Assembly (NCBI GenBank): GCA_027037025.1
Contig: JALWBS010000088.1
Span: 1 to 24,938 of the forward strand
DNA length: 24,938 bases
DNA from: Desulfurococcales archaeon
GTDB taxonomy: Archaea > Thermoproteota > Thermoprotei_A > Sulfolobales > Ignisphaeraceae
Direction: 5' to 3'
Shown here: positions 1 through 6,941 of the stretch, piece by piece
How positions within the stretch are numbered: the stretch's first letter is position 1
Layout: every line of letters starts with the position of its first letter
The notes under the pieces: model-generated
Database searches by the model: none
Told to the model about the DNA's origin: nothing
What the model saw: the letters and a program-made list of their open reading frames with translations, nothing else
Program-made: the position numbers and the translations under genes

Positions 1-241
1 GCAGAGCGTAGTATATTATGAATAGCTGGAGTAGCATAGGTGTTCCGCGGATGATCTCCACGTAAGCTGCTAGCAGAGGTCTAAGAGGTCTAGGGCCGAA
101 CTCTCGTAGCACAGCTATGATCACGCCTAACACGAAGCCTATGCTAAACGCAGTTGCTGTGAGCGTAAGCGTGTTTCTTAATCCCGTGAGGAAGAGTGTG
201 TGGTACTTAGATAGTATGCTCGCGAGCTCAGCGAAGACCAT
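1..241 (-). CDS. Amino-acid ABC transporter permease, second copy (partial, N-terminal part)
   Basis: This is the N-terminal 80 or so residues of a membrane permease of the His/Glu/Gln/Arg family, running off the left edge of the window. Translation starts MVFAELASILSKYHTLFLTG and continues with the NTLTLT, FVLGVIIAV and EIIRGTPMLLQLF signatures typical of HisM/GlnP-type permeases. A first membrane segment is clear at about residues 25-45. It starts with ATG at 241, inside the end of the ATPase gene (14-bp overlap), so the two are probably translationally coupled. Because another permease lies before the ATPase, the transporter probably uses a permease heterodimer. Only the family is certain. 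The substrate is inferred from the family and from the binding protein nearby. Confidence 0.88.
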   Translation of the reverse strand, partial: MVFAELASILSKYHTLFLTGLRNTLTLTATAFSIGFVLGVIIAVLREFGPRPLRPLLAAYVEIIRGTPMLLQLFIIYYAL

Positions 242-989
242 GGTCAACCCTTCTCTTGAGCCTCTCTAGGAACCTCCTCGTCCTTGGATGCTTAGGGTTG
301 CTTATGATCTCCTGGGGCTTACCGCGCTCAACGATCTTCCCATCGTCTATCACCAGTATCTCGTCCGCTACATCGATAGCGAAGTCTATTTCGTGCGTCA
401 CAATGACCATGGTCATCCTCCTAGCAGCGAGATCCCTTATCACGTTAAGCACTTCGCCCACGAGCTCGGGGTCCAGCGCCGACGTCGGCTCGTCCATGAG
501 CATTATCGAGGGGTTCATCGCTATCGCGCGAGCGATTGCAACCCGCTGCTGTTGACCACCGCTGAGTTGAGCAGGGTACTTATTCCATAGCTCTGGCCCT
601 ATACCTACCATCCTCAGCGCTTCGATGGCTATCTTGGTGGCTTCCTCCTTACTCAGCTTCTTAACCTTTACCAACCCCACCCTCACGTTGTCCAGCACCG
701 TCATGTGTAGGAACAAGTTGAAGCTCTGAAAGACGAAGCCTATCCTCTGCCGGATACGGTGTATGGCATCGTACGGCTTTGGGTATATCTCGCGGCCCTC
801 GAGCAAGATGCGACCCCGATCGGGTTTGACCAGGAGGTTTATGCATCTTAGAAGCGTTGATTTTCCGGCTCCGCTCGGACCCATGATCACCTTCACTTCC
901 CCTCGCTTAACCTCGAAGGATACGCCGCGAAGTACGGAGGTCTCACCATAGCTTTTCCACAGGTTTTCTACGCGTAGAACCTCATCCAT
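228..989 (-). CDS. Polar amino-acid ABC transporter ATP-binding protein
   Basis: This is the cytoplasmic ATPase of an amino-acid importer (GlnQ/HisP-like). All nucleotide-binding motifs are intact: Walker A GPSGAGKST at residues 37-45, Q-loop glutamine near 88, signature LSGGQQQ at 142-148, Walker B IMLMDEP at 162-168 and switch histidine H199. The length of 253 residues is normal for the family. I chose ATG at 989 because GGGTGAGG sits 6 bp before it. A GTG at 1001 would add four residues (MRHP). The ATG overlaps the end of the upstream permease gene by 8 bp, and the 3' end overlaps the next permease by 14 bp, so the set is one operon. Confidence 0.95.
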   Translation of the reverse strand: MDEVLRVENLWKSYGETSVLRGVSFEVKRGEVKVIMGPSGAGKSTLLRCINLLVKPDRGRILLEGREIYPKPYDAIHRIRQRIGFVFQSFNLFLHMTVLDNVRVGLVKVKKLSKEEATKIAIEALRMVGIGPELWNKYPAQLSGGQQQRVAIARAIAMNPSIMLMDEPTSALDPELVGEVLNVIRDLAARRMTMVIVTHEIDFAIDVADEILVIDDGKIVERGKPQEIISNPKHPRTRRFLERLKRRVDHGLR

Positions 990-1662
990 GGGATGCCTCA
1001 CCCAAGCCGGGGATTGAGAACTTTCTATAGAGGTAGTTCGCTATGGTACTCGTAGAGAACGTCATGACGAAGTATATGGAGCCCACGAAGAGCAAGGGCG
1101 TTAGGTAGTTCAGAGTGACTTGAGCGACGTGTATAGACTGCGTGAAGAGCTCCGAGACGCCTATTGCGTAGGCTATAGAAGTATCCTTGAGGTCTATGGT
1201 GAACTGATTCACGAGCCCCGGCAAAGCTATTCTAAAGGCTTGTGGGGCTATGAGTGTTGAGAAGAGCTGAGCCTTGGTCATCCCCAGCGATAGAGCTGCC
1301 TCCACCTGACCGTATGGTATGGCCGATATCGCTGACCGGAGTATCTGGCTCTGGTAAGCCATGCTCCTAAGACCTATCGCTAAGATAGCTGACTGAACGG
1401 GGCTCAGCGATATCCCTAGCTCTGGAAGGCCGAAGAATATGAGTAGCATTAGTACGAGGAGCGGTATGCTCCTAAGGCTCTCCTCGATTGCCGTAGCCAC
1501 TCTCCTAACGATACCTCTACCGAAGCACTGAGCGAAGGCTAGCAACGCTCCGAAGACCAGCCCCATGCCGAAGCCTCCGAAGGTAAGTATCAGCGTATTG
1601 CCGATTCCAGAGAGAATGACGGGGCCATAGTCCTGGATAACCTTGATGTTTATAAAAACCAT
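982..1662 (-). CDS. Amino-acid ABC transporter permease, first copy
   Basis: This is a complete membrane permease of about 226 residues in the HisMQ/GlnP family. It has an N-terminal membrane segment with the GNTLILTFGG pattern, an EESLRSIPLLVLMLLIFFGLP stretch matching the usual RGTP(L/I)L region, and the EAA loop (EAALSLGMTKAQLF, about residues 121-134) that contacts the ATPase. Membrane helices alternate throughout. The start was chosen as ATG at 1662 because GGTGA lies 4 bp upstream. A GTG at 1683 would add seven residues unlike the family (MKCLGEN). It follows the binding-protein gene by about 30 bp and overlaps the ATPase gene at its 3' end. Confidence 0.93.
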   Translation of the reverse strand: MVFINIKVIQDYGPVILSGIGNTLILTFGGFGMGLVFGALLAFAQCFGRGIVRRVATAIEESLRSIPLLVLMLLIFFGLPELGISLSPVQSAILAIGLRSMAYQSQILRSAISAIPYGQVEAALSLGMTKAQLFSTLIAPQAFRIALPGLVNQFTIDLKDTSIAYAIGVSELFTQSIHVAQVTLNYLTPLLFVGSIYFVMTFSTSTIANYLYRKFSIPGLGEASHG

Positions 1663-1691
1663 GTTTTCACCTAGGCATTTCACGAGAACGC

Positions 1692-2501
1692 TTAGCCGCT
1701 TCCGAAGTACTTCTCAACGAGCTTCCTATACTCTGTACTGTTGAGCACCTGCTTCAGAGCTTCGTTCAGTGCTTGAAGAAGCTTAGTGTCGCTCTTCCTA
1801 ACCGCGAATCCGTACACCTCCCCCGTATGTATCACGAACGCTATCTTAACGGGGTACTTATGCGTGAACATCTTAGCCACGGGAGCATCCATCACCACAG
1901 CATCTATCCTTCCATTCACCAAGTCCTGGACGGCTAGGACGAAGGACGAGTACTCCTTGACCTTGATGTTGTACTTACTAGCGAACTTCTTGACGTAGTC
2001 AGCACCCGTGGTCCCCGTCTCGACGCCAACCACCTTACCGCTTAGATCCGCCATCGACTTGGGGACCCAGCTGGAGCTAGCCCTAACCAGAACCGCTTGA
2101 TCAGCGTGCCAGTACGGTATCGTGAAAGCAACCACCTTCTCCCTCTCCGGGGTTATCGACATGCCGGCCGCGATGACGTCTATCTTACCTTTGAGGAGCG
2201 CTGGGATTAGCGAGTCGAAGTCCATGGACACGATCTTGATGTCCTTGTACCCTATCTTCTTAGCGAGCAACCTTATGAGATCCATGTCGAACCCAACGAT
2301 CGTACCATTCTTAGACACGTACTCGAACGGTGGGAAATCCGGCGATGTACCAACCACCAAGTACCACTTACCCGTTGGGGTAGGAGCTCGGCTAACCGGA
2401 GATGCATGGCTATAGTACCACCAAACCCCAACACCGATACATATCGCCGCGATGATCGCTACGGAGACCCAGATCCATACCTTAGCCAAGGGCCCCCACA
2501 A
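1692..2501 (-). CDS. Polar amino-acid ABC transporter substrate-binding protein, membrane anchored
   Basis: This is a family 3 extracellular solute-binding protein. A single hydrophobic segment (about residues 8-30) looks like an uncleaved anchor, followed by a short Ser/Pro/Thr linker and the two-lobed binding domain. Visible family features are SPDFPPFEY, GFDMDLIRLLAKKIGY, IDVIAAGMSITPERE (the Arg normally grips the ligand carboxylate), VGVETGTTGADYV and MDAPVAK (the Asp normally holds the ligand amino group). This supports an alpha-amino-acid ligand, but which one is unknown. Start: the frame is open to a GTG at 2534, but a TATA-like GCTTATAT at 2520-2527 would place transcription near 2498. 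The TTG at 2501 (leaderless) or the TTG at 2489 is therefore more likely. Confidence 0.9.
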   Translation of the reverse strand: MWGPLAKVWIWVSVAIIAAICIGVGVWWYYSHASPVSRAPTPTGKWYLVVGTSPDFPPFEYVSKNGTIVGFDMDLIRLLAKKIGYKDIKIVSMDFDSLIPALLKGKIDVIAAGMSITPEREKVVAFTIPYWHADQAVLVRASSSWVPKSMADLSGKVVGVETGTTGADYVKKFASKYNIKVKEYSSFVLAVQDLVNGRIDAVVMDAPVAKMFTHKYPVKIAFVIHTGEVYGFAVRKSDTKLLQALNEALKQVLNSTEYRKLVEKYFGSG

Positions 2502-2519
2502 CCCGTGAGTTCTAGGGAG

Positions 2520-2527
2520 ATATAAGC
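2520..2527 (-). promoter_or_regulatory. TATA-like box for the amino-acid transporter operon
   Basis: GCTTATAT reads on the minus strand, about 25 bp before a TTG codon in the binding-protein frame. An alternative AT-rich element (TTATTTACATTAATTAA) lies at about 2541-2558. Either would put the RNA start inside or just before the longest reading frame. This is inference from archaeal promoter spacing only. Confidence 0.4.
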
Positions 2528-2841
2528 CTATCACAACAGTTAATTAATGTAAATAACGATTCAAGCAATTACATAGCGTAGGAACGGGTCAACCCGTAGC
2601 ACCGATGCATAGATCTAGGTAGAGATACTGAACACCACCTTGCTACAGGTATCGAAGCAACACAATCGATGTAGTCCCCAATCGGGTGCATCGCTCTAGA
2701 ATCCCAACCCGTTACGGATAATGCTCAGCCCATTCCTTCAACATCTTTAACCTCGTGATACACTCACCACAAAACCATGGCTAGATACGATACATGAAGA
2801 TGCGTAGGGCAACACGGAAAGAACATCGGTTGATGAAGGTG
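2528..2841. other. Intergenic region between tRNA-Gly and transporter operon
   Basis: About 300 bp without a credible gene on either strand. It contains a perfect ACGGGT-CA-ACCCGT inverted repeat at 2584-2597, a second ACCCGT half-site within CCGTTACGG at about 2707-2716, and the AT-rich promoter area next to the binding-protein gene. The rest shows no convincing RNA structure, repeat or coding signal. Confidence 0.6.
2584..2597. promoter_or_regulatory. Candidate operator: ACGGGT-CA-ACCCGT palindrome
   Basis: A perfect 6-bp inverted repeat with a 2-bp spacer lies about 57 bp upstream of the TATA-like box of the transporter operon. A second copy of the ACCCGT half-site is found about 115 bp further upstream (2707-2712). 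A dimeric regulator is a reasonable guess. No regulator gene is present in the window. Confidence 0.3.
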
Positions 2842-2920
2842 TGGTGCGGCGGCCGGGATTTGAACCCGGGATCTCCGGCTTGGGGGGCCGGCGTCCTAGA
2901 CCAGGCTAGACGACCGCCGC
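2842..2920 (-). tRNA. tRNA-Gly (anticodon CCC), CCA encoded
   Basis: The minus strand folds into a complete cloverleaf: acceptor GCGGCGG/CCGCCGC, D stem GTCT/GGAC with GG in the D loop, anticodon stem CCGGC/GCCGG, T stem CCGGG/CCCGG with loop TTCAAAT, discriminator A and an encoded CCA (2842-2844). The anticodon loop is CCCCCAA, giving anticodon CCC (2882-2884), so it decodes the glycine codon GGG. The overall sequence matches crenarchaeal tRNA-Gly as I remember it. No intron is present. The oddity is C at position 33, where nearly all elongator tRNAs have U. Confidence 0.95.
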
Positions 2921-2947
2921 GAGCCGCGAATGTCTGTCTGTGGAGGG

Positions 2948-2959
2948 CTATAAGCTTTA
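2948..2959 (-). promoter_or_regulatory. Promoter (BRE/TATA) for tRNA-Gly
   Basis: CTAAAGCTTATAG on the minus strand lies with its centre about 33 bp before the mature tRNA 5' end, so transcription would start a few bases upstream of the tRNA. It sits directly after the stop codon of the GlmU-type gene (2973). Confidence 0.5.
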
Positions 2960-2972
2960 GCTCTTCGCTGAT

Positions 2973-4223
2973 CTACACCCAGTTCTGCTTCACTACCGTC
3001 CGCGGGGGTACGTCTCTGTAGACGACAACTCCGGGGTATATTATTGAGTGGCTCCCCACCTTGACCCCGGGCATGATCGATACGTTGATTCCCGTCTTTA
3101 CGTAGCCCCCTATCAAACCTCCTAGCTTTCTCCTTCCGCTATCGATTCTCTTCCCCTTCACCGTAACCTTCACGTTCCTGTTGTCGAATCTCAGGTTGGC
3201 TAGTATGGTTCCAGCGCCTAGGTTAACGTGTTCTCCTACGACGCTATCGCCTATGTATGCTAGGTGCGAAGCGTGGGCGTGTTCCATCACAACGCTTTCC
3301 TTGACCTCTACCGAGAACCCTATCCGTGCTTGGCTAAGTATGGCGGTGTTGGGCCTTATGTAGGTGTGTGGACCTACCTGAGCTTCTCTACCTATGTACG
3401 CCGGGCCCTCGATGTAGGTACCTGATTTCACGATGGCTCCCTCTTCGACGATGATCGGGCCCTTGATTACGGTTCCCGGCTCGACGTCTCCCTTGATCAC
3501 TCTATGCCTTAGCTTGGATAGCAACTTCCTGTGCAGTTCTATCAAGGTCCATGGATAGCCGACGTCGAGCCAATCCTCGCTGGGTACCTCGGCTAGCTTG
3601 AAAGGTGTTCCTAGACGGTAGCAGATCTCCGCTAGATCCGTAAGCTCGTACTCACCTCTCTCAGAGGGCTTCACGAAGCTCAGCATCTCCAACTGGTTCC
3701 GCAGCACCATAGCTATTCCTGCGAACACAAGACCGCTGCCAGAACTACCTGGTTTCTCGACGATTCGCGCGATGCGTTCCCCCGAGGTCTCTACGAGGCC
3801 ATAGCTAGCAACGTTCTCAACTCTGACCGCAGCCATAAACGGCTCTCTCCGCTGCACGAACTTGCGTAGCGTTTCCGAAACATTTTCACCGAGGTAGAGA
3901 TCGCCGTACACCACCACCAGGTCTTCGCGTCCAACCTTCTCCACAACCTTGGAGACAGCGTGCGCAGTGCCTAACTCCTTCCCTTGATCAACAAATTCGC
4001 ACTGTAGCTCAAGATCTCTGCAGAGCTCCGACACTCGCTCTTCGATGAGTTCCCTCATGTACGAAACCACTACCGCAACACGATCCACCCCGAGCTTCTT
4101 CAAAGTCTTTAAGGAGTAGAGGATCAAAGGCTCGTCGAGGATCGGTAGAAGAGGTTTCGGCCTCGTCTCGGTGAAGGGTCGGAGCCTCTCACCTTTCCCA
4201 GCTGCGAGAACAACTCCTATCAA
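2973..4223 (-). CDS. Bifunctional sugar-1-phosphate nucleotidylyltransferase / acetyltransferase (GlmU-type)
   Basis: This is a two-domain enzyme of 416 residues. The N-terminal nucleotidyltransferase domain (about 1-230) has the signature LAAGKGERLRPFTETRPKP at residues 6-24, ELGTAHA near 83-89 and YGDLY near 106. A left-handed beta-helix of hexapeptide repeats follows (about 245-416), with HASHLAYIGDS, VNLGAGTILANLRFD and a late MPGVKVG repeat. The layout matches crenarchaeal ST0452-type proteins, which make UDP-N-acetylglucosamine and dTDP/UDP-glucose precursors for glycosylation. Translation starts at TTG 4223. CTTATAC at 4254-4260 is placed for a transcript with a leader of only a few bases. 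It stands alone between the S3Ae gene and tRNA-Gly. Confidence 0.9.
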   Translation of the reverse strand: MIGVVLAAGKGERLRPFTETRPKPLLPILDEPLILYSLKTLKKLGVDRVAVVVSYMRELIEERVSELCRDLELQCEFVDQGKELGTAHAVSKVVEKVGREDLVVVYGDLYLGENVSETLRKFVQRREPFMAAVRVENVASYGLVETSGERIARIVEKPGSSGSGLVFAGIAMVLRNQLEMLSFVKPSERGEYELTDLAEICYRLGTPFKLAEVPSEDWLDVGYPWTLIELHRKLLSKLRHRVIKGDVEPGTVIKGPIIVEEGAIVKSGTYIEGPAYIGREAQVGPHTYIRPNTAILSQARIGFSVEVKESVVMEHAHASHLAYIGDSVVGEHVNLGAGTILANLRFDNRNVKVTVKGKRIDSGRRKLGGLIGGYVKTGINVSIMPGVKVGSHSIIYPGVVVYRDVPPRTVVKQNWV

Positions 4224-4253
4224 GCTAAGCCCTAGGAAGGGTAGCGAATCGAG

Positions 4254-4262
4254 GTATAAGAG
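4254..4262 (-). promoter_or_regulatory. TATA-like box for the GlmU-type gene
   Basis: CTCTTATAC on the minus strand lies about 33 bp before the TTG start at 4223 and just after the S3Ae stop codon. It predicts a near-leaderless mRNA. Confidence 0.5.
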
Positions 4263-4286
4263 AGCTCGTCGGGATAGAGCTTCGAG

Positions 4287-4952
4287 CTAGAGCGTGGTGC
4301 CGTAGGGAGCTTCGACCAGGCCAGGTCTAGGAACAATGACGGCCTTCTTAGGGCCTTCCGGTGTTGGGACGTAGAGCAGCTTCGACTTGTATATCTCAAC
4401 CTTTCTCAACGGGTATATCTTCTTGGCTTCCGCAAAGATCTGCTGCGCTAGCTCTCCAAACACCATAGACTGTACCAGCTCATCAAGAGTTTTCTCCGAA
4501 GCAACCTTGCTTATGATCTCCATCATTATCTTCCTAATGGCCTTCTTCTGCGAGGTCTTGCACCTATACGTAGTCCACGTCATACCGGTTATCCTCAGCC
4601 CGTAGCCATCCTTCGTCTGCACGTTGAGTATCGCCGTTATCTTGCTACTCTTCCTCCTAGTCAAGCTCCGGACGTAGTCGCGGGCTAGCTCATGCCCCTT
4701 GAACCTCGTGTAAGCGTACTCCTGCTCAACCTTCCAAACCTGGAAGTAGAGATGGACATGCACCTGGGTTATATCTCCCGTCAAGTCGTAGAGCGTGACC
4801 TCGACCACTCTACCGAGCAGTTTCCATGGTTCGTCCGCCGGCGTTGTTGCTACAGGTACTTCCCCGAATACTGGTGGAGCTAGGATGGTGTACCACTTCT
4901 TGAGCCTCCACCTCTCCTTACCCGTTAGCCTAAACTTCTGCGCTTTAGACAC
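4287..4952 (-). CDS. rps3ae: 30S ribosomal protein S3Ae (eS1)
   Basis: This is a small-subunit ribosomal protein of 221 residues shared by archaea and eukaryotes. The family pattern is clear: basic N-terminus MSKAQKFRLTGKERWRLKKW, then KKWYTILAPPVFGEVPVATT, VEVTLYDLTGD, FKGHELARDYVRSLTRRKSSKI and the C-terminal VEIYKSKLLYVP. It starts at GTG 4952 with GAGGTGG 6 bp upstream. It lies 13 bp after the Pcc1 gene. A TTTTAA-type promoter element inside the end of Pcc1 (4984-4991) suggests that it can also be transcribed separately. It ends the long translation/KEOPS cluster. Confidence 0.97.
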   Translation of the reverse strand: MSKAQKFRLTGKERWRLKKWYTILAPPVFGEVPVATTPADEPWKLLGRVVEVTLYDLTGDITQVHVHLYFQVWKVEQEYAYTRFKGHELARDYVRSLTRRKSSKITAILNVQTKDGYGLRITGMTWTTYRCKTSQKKAIRKIMMEIISKVASEKTLDELVQSMVFGELAQQIFAEAKKIYPLRKVEIYKSKLLYVPTPEGPKKAVIVPRPGLVEAPYGTTL

Positions 4953-4965
4953 GTGCCCACCTCGC

Positions 4966-5238
4966 CTAGGGTATGTGCCTGGACTTAAAAGCGTGATCGA
5001 GTCTCCCCACGAGCTTCAAAGCCATGGCCACATGCTCGAGTACGTCGTCCACGGTGTTCCTACACGTTAGGATAGGTACGTTTCGACACTCGACTACGCA
5101 CAGCAATCCCTGGGAATCGCATTCCATAGATATCGAAACTCCCCGTGGTGCCGATCTGTTATCCGGTTCTAAAGCCCTCGTCAGCGAAATGCATGTCTTC
5201 TCATCCATTCTCACGCGCATCCTCACAACGACGATCAT
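4966..5238 (-). CDS. pcc1: KEOPS complex subunit Pcc1
   Basis: This is a small protein of 90 residues with the Pcc1 features: the LTRALEPDNRSAPRGVSISM segment near the N-terminus and the C-terminal helix TCRNTVDDVLEHVAMALKLV. Pcc1 is the dimerising, tRNA-binding subunit of KEOPS, the complex that adds threonylcarbamoyl to A37 of ANN-decoding tRNAs (t6A). ATG at 5238 overlaps the stop codon of the DHH-like gene (ATGA). Its place between S15/DHH and S3Ae, and in the same cluster as Kae1 and Bud32, supports the call. Pcc1 sequences are short and divergent, so the family assignment rests on a few motifs plus context. Confidence 0.85.
   Translation of the reverse strand: MIVVVRMRVRMDEKTCISLTRALEPDNRSAPRGVSISMECDSQGLLCVVECRNVPILTCRNTVDDVLEHVAMALKLVGRLDHAFKSRHIP
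4984..4991 (-). promoter_or_regulatory. TATA-like CTTTTAAG inside Pcc1, for S3Ae
   Basis: CTTTTAAG on the minus strand lies about 35 bp before the S3Ae GTG start, within the last codons of pcc1. The same element at almost the same spacing precedes aIF2 gamma. Confidence 0.4.
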
Positions 5239-6383
5239 ATTAACAACCTGGCGACTCTATCAAGCGAAGAGACGCATAGAGCTCCTCCATAGATCTGGGC
5301 CTCCTCTTCCCATGGCCAGGAGGGTTCTACGTCCGTCAACGGTACGCAATAAGCATCGTTAGCCCTGTAGACCACTGTTGAAGATGCGAGGCCGTGTGCT
5401 CGCAGAAGTTTGGAGCAGGTATTCATCGGGGCCTCTAGATCGAGGACCTCGAGCTTCAAACCTCTGATGTACGAGCGGGAAGGCTTGAGCTCGCCGCTGA
5501 TCACTGCATCGACGACCTTAGCTATATCGTCGTAAACGAGCTCGAGCGTTGCAATGAGCGCTGGTAGGTACCTCGGATTGAGGGTGGATGCTATAGTAAG
5601 CTCGTGTACTCCTCTATCGATCGCAGCTAGCATTGAGTAAGCGACTTCGTACACATCGAAGCCCTCACCCCTTCTATAAACGAATCTCGGGCCTGCTAGC
5701 GATGGTGCTCTAACCGATTTCGATTCCCATAGCTTAGCAACGTGCTTAACGAGTCTTTCCTTCTCCTCATCGCTTAGCACTCCCGCTCTATCGCTTATCC
5801 CTAGCTCCTCGACGAGGCGTTTACACCCCGTGGCGGATAGCGAAGCACCGGGTATGAAGGGTTCGAGAGTCCTAAACACGCACTCCGACAACCTAGCGTT
5901 GGGGTATCGGAATAAGCGCAGCGATTCATCGACCAACGCCACCACACCACTCGATTCGAAATCAACAACCTCGTTCCTAACGGGTTCGAGGATCCGAACA
6001 TCGTAGCTCGAGCCCTTGAAGCTCGCTATCGAGGCTGCTAAAGCCATGGCAACGCTGTTGGGAGGAACAACCCACAGATCCTTTAACTTGCCGAGGATCT
6101 TCAACGCTACGAACCTTCGAGATCCCAACAAATCCTGTAGCAACCTGATTCTGGTTCCCGAAACAGCTTTGCTCTGCCTAACGCCTACCAACAGCGTTAA
6201 TGCACTTGAATCAACTGGTTTGGGAGCTGCGTAGAAGGGAGCGAACTCGAAGTCTATCTCTTTAACGCTGAGGAAGTTGATTAAGAGAGCTGTAGCTACG
6301 AGGGCCTCTGGATCCAGAGAGTAGATAATGGATACCTTGGAGTACTTCGATAACTCTTCGAGGCTCAGCTCCTTAAGGGACAA
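5235..6383 (-). CDS. Degenerate DHH/RecJ-like protein, candidate Cdc45-like factor
   Basis: A protein of 382 residues whose layout resembles archaeal RecJ/GAN nucleases of the DHH phosphoesterase superfamily, but the catalytic motifs are eroded. Where a nuclease would have DxDG, it reads LDPEALVATALL (residues about 23-34). No DHH triad is visible. The C-terminal part (about 240-350), with FDVYEVAYSMLAAIDRG and VDAVISGELK, resembles the DHHA1 region. In archaea, RecJ-type genes often lie next to rps15, and inactive members act as Cdc45 partners of GINS/MCM. That role here is inference. TTG start at 6383, 24 bp after S15, preceded by GGGGT. It overlaps Pcc1 by 4 bp. Alternative: a DHH pseudoenzyme with an unrelated role. 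Confidence 0.6.
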   Translation of the reverse strand: MSLKELSLEELSKYSKVSIIYSLDPEALVATALLINFLSVKEIDFEFAPFYAAPKPVDSSALTLLVGVRQSKAVSGTRIRLLQDLLGSRRFVALKILGKLKDLWVVPPNSVAMALAASIASFKGSSYDVRILEPVRNEVVDFESSGVVALVDESLRLFRYPNARLSECVFRTLEPFIPGASLSATGCKRLVEELGISDRAGVLSDEEKERLVKHVAKLWESKSVRAPSLAGPRFVYRRGEGFDVYEVAYSMLAAIDRGVHELTIASTLNPRYLPALIATLELVYDDIAKVVDAVISGELKPSRSYIRGLKLEVLDLEAPMNTCSKLLRAHGLASSTVVYRANDAYCVPLTDVEPSWPWEEEAQIYGGALCVSSLDRVARLLI

Positions 6384-6407
6384 ACCCCGTGACCCGCACT
6401 AACATCG

Positions 6408-6923
6408 CTAACCCGCTATCTCGCTAGAGGCTCCCGTGTATTCGCTGAACTCTATAGCTTTGCTGAGGTACTGCGATACGAGAACCTTGGCCCTCTCGGG
6501 GTCGTATTCGAAATCCGGTGGGAGTTTGCCAACCCTTTTGTAGTACTTTATCAGAGCCCTTATCTTCGACTCTATCTCTATCAACCCCCTCTTACTCGCA
6601 AAATCCTTCGGATGCTCTTGCAGATGCCTACGGAGATTGACGGCGCGAGCCATTAATCTCAGTAGGTCTTCCGGTATCGGTGGGAGAAGCCCGTGTTTCT
6701 CGAGGATCTTGGTGAGCTTAACGCCGAGAACGGATCTAACTAAGGGGATCCCGTATTGATCACGCAGTATTATGCCTATCATTGAGGGCGTGTAGCCCAT
6801 CTTAGCGAGCTCCACTATCAGCGCCTCTATCTCTTCCGGAGTGTAGTGTATCCACTTCGGGATCCCAACCCTGACGGGTCTCGTAGAGTGCGACTGTCCT
6901 TTATCTCTCTTCTTACCAGCCAC
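6408..6923 (-). CDS. rps15: 30S ribosomal protein S15
   Basis: This is archaeal-type S15 (uS15), 171 residues. The archaeal N-terminal extension (GIPKWIHYTPEEIEALIVELAKMGYTPSMIGIILRDQYGIP) is followed by the universal S15 core with NLRRHLQEHPKDFASKRGLI and RALIKYYKR, which binds the central domain of 16S rRNA. GTG start at 6923 with a GGTGGTTGAG purine-rich site just upstream. It is some 15-20 residues longer than the archaeal length I remember, through a C-terminal tail ending EYTGASSEIAG. It lies 18 bp after the XTP pyrophosphatase gene. Confidence 0.97.
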   Translation of the reverse strand: MAGKKRDKGQSHSTRPVRVGIPKWIHYTPEEIEALIVELAKMGYTPSMIGIILRDQYGIPLVRSVLGVKLTKILEKHGLLPPIPEDLLRLMARAVNLRRHLQEHPKDFASKRGLIEIESKIRALIKYYKRVGKLPPDFEYDPERAKVLVSQYLSKAIEFSEYTGASSEIAG

Positions 6924-6941
6924 CGCTCAACCACCAACGCA

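Noticed and set aside
2748..2800. GTGGTGA...CTGA pattern on the minus strand as a C/D sRNA in the intergenic gap
   Set aside because: The boxes fit poorly, there is no D'/C' pair and no terminal stem, so it cannot be told from chance.
2829..2890. TTGATGA on the plus strand as the C box of a C/D sRNA
   Set aside because: No D box or second box pair follows, and the downstream sequence is simply the antisense of tRNA-Gly.
2842..2920. tRNA-Pro or an intron-containing tRNA
   Set aside because: The 7-base anticodon loop CCCCCAA in a perfect stem gives anticodon CCC. The length is that of an intron-free tRNA, and the body matches tRNA-Gly.
2794..3021. Plus-strand frame across the tRNA gene, encoding CGGRDLNPGSPAWG
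   Set aside because: This is the well-known artefact of translating the antisense strand of a tRNA gene.
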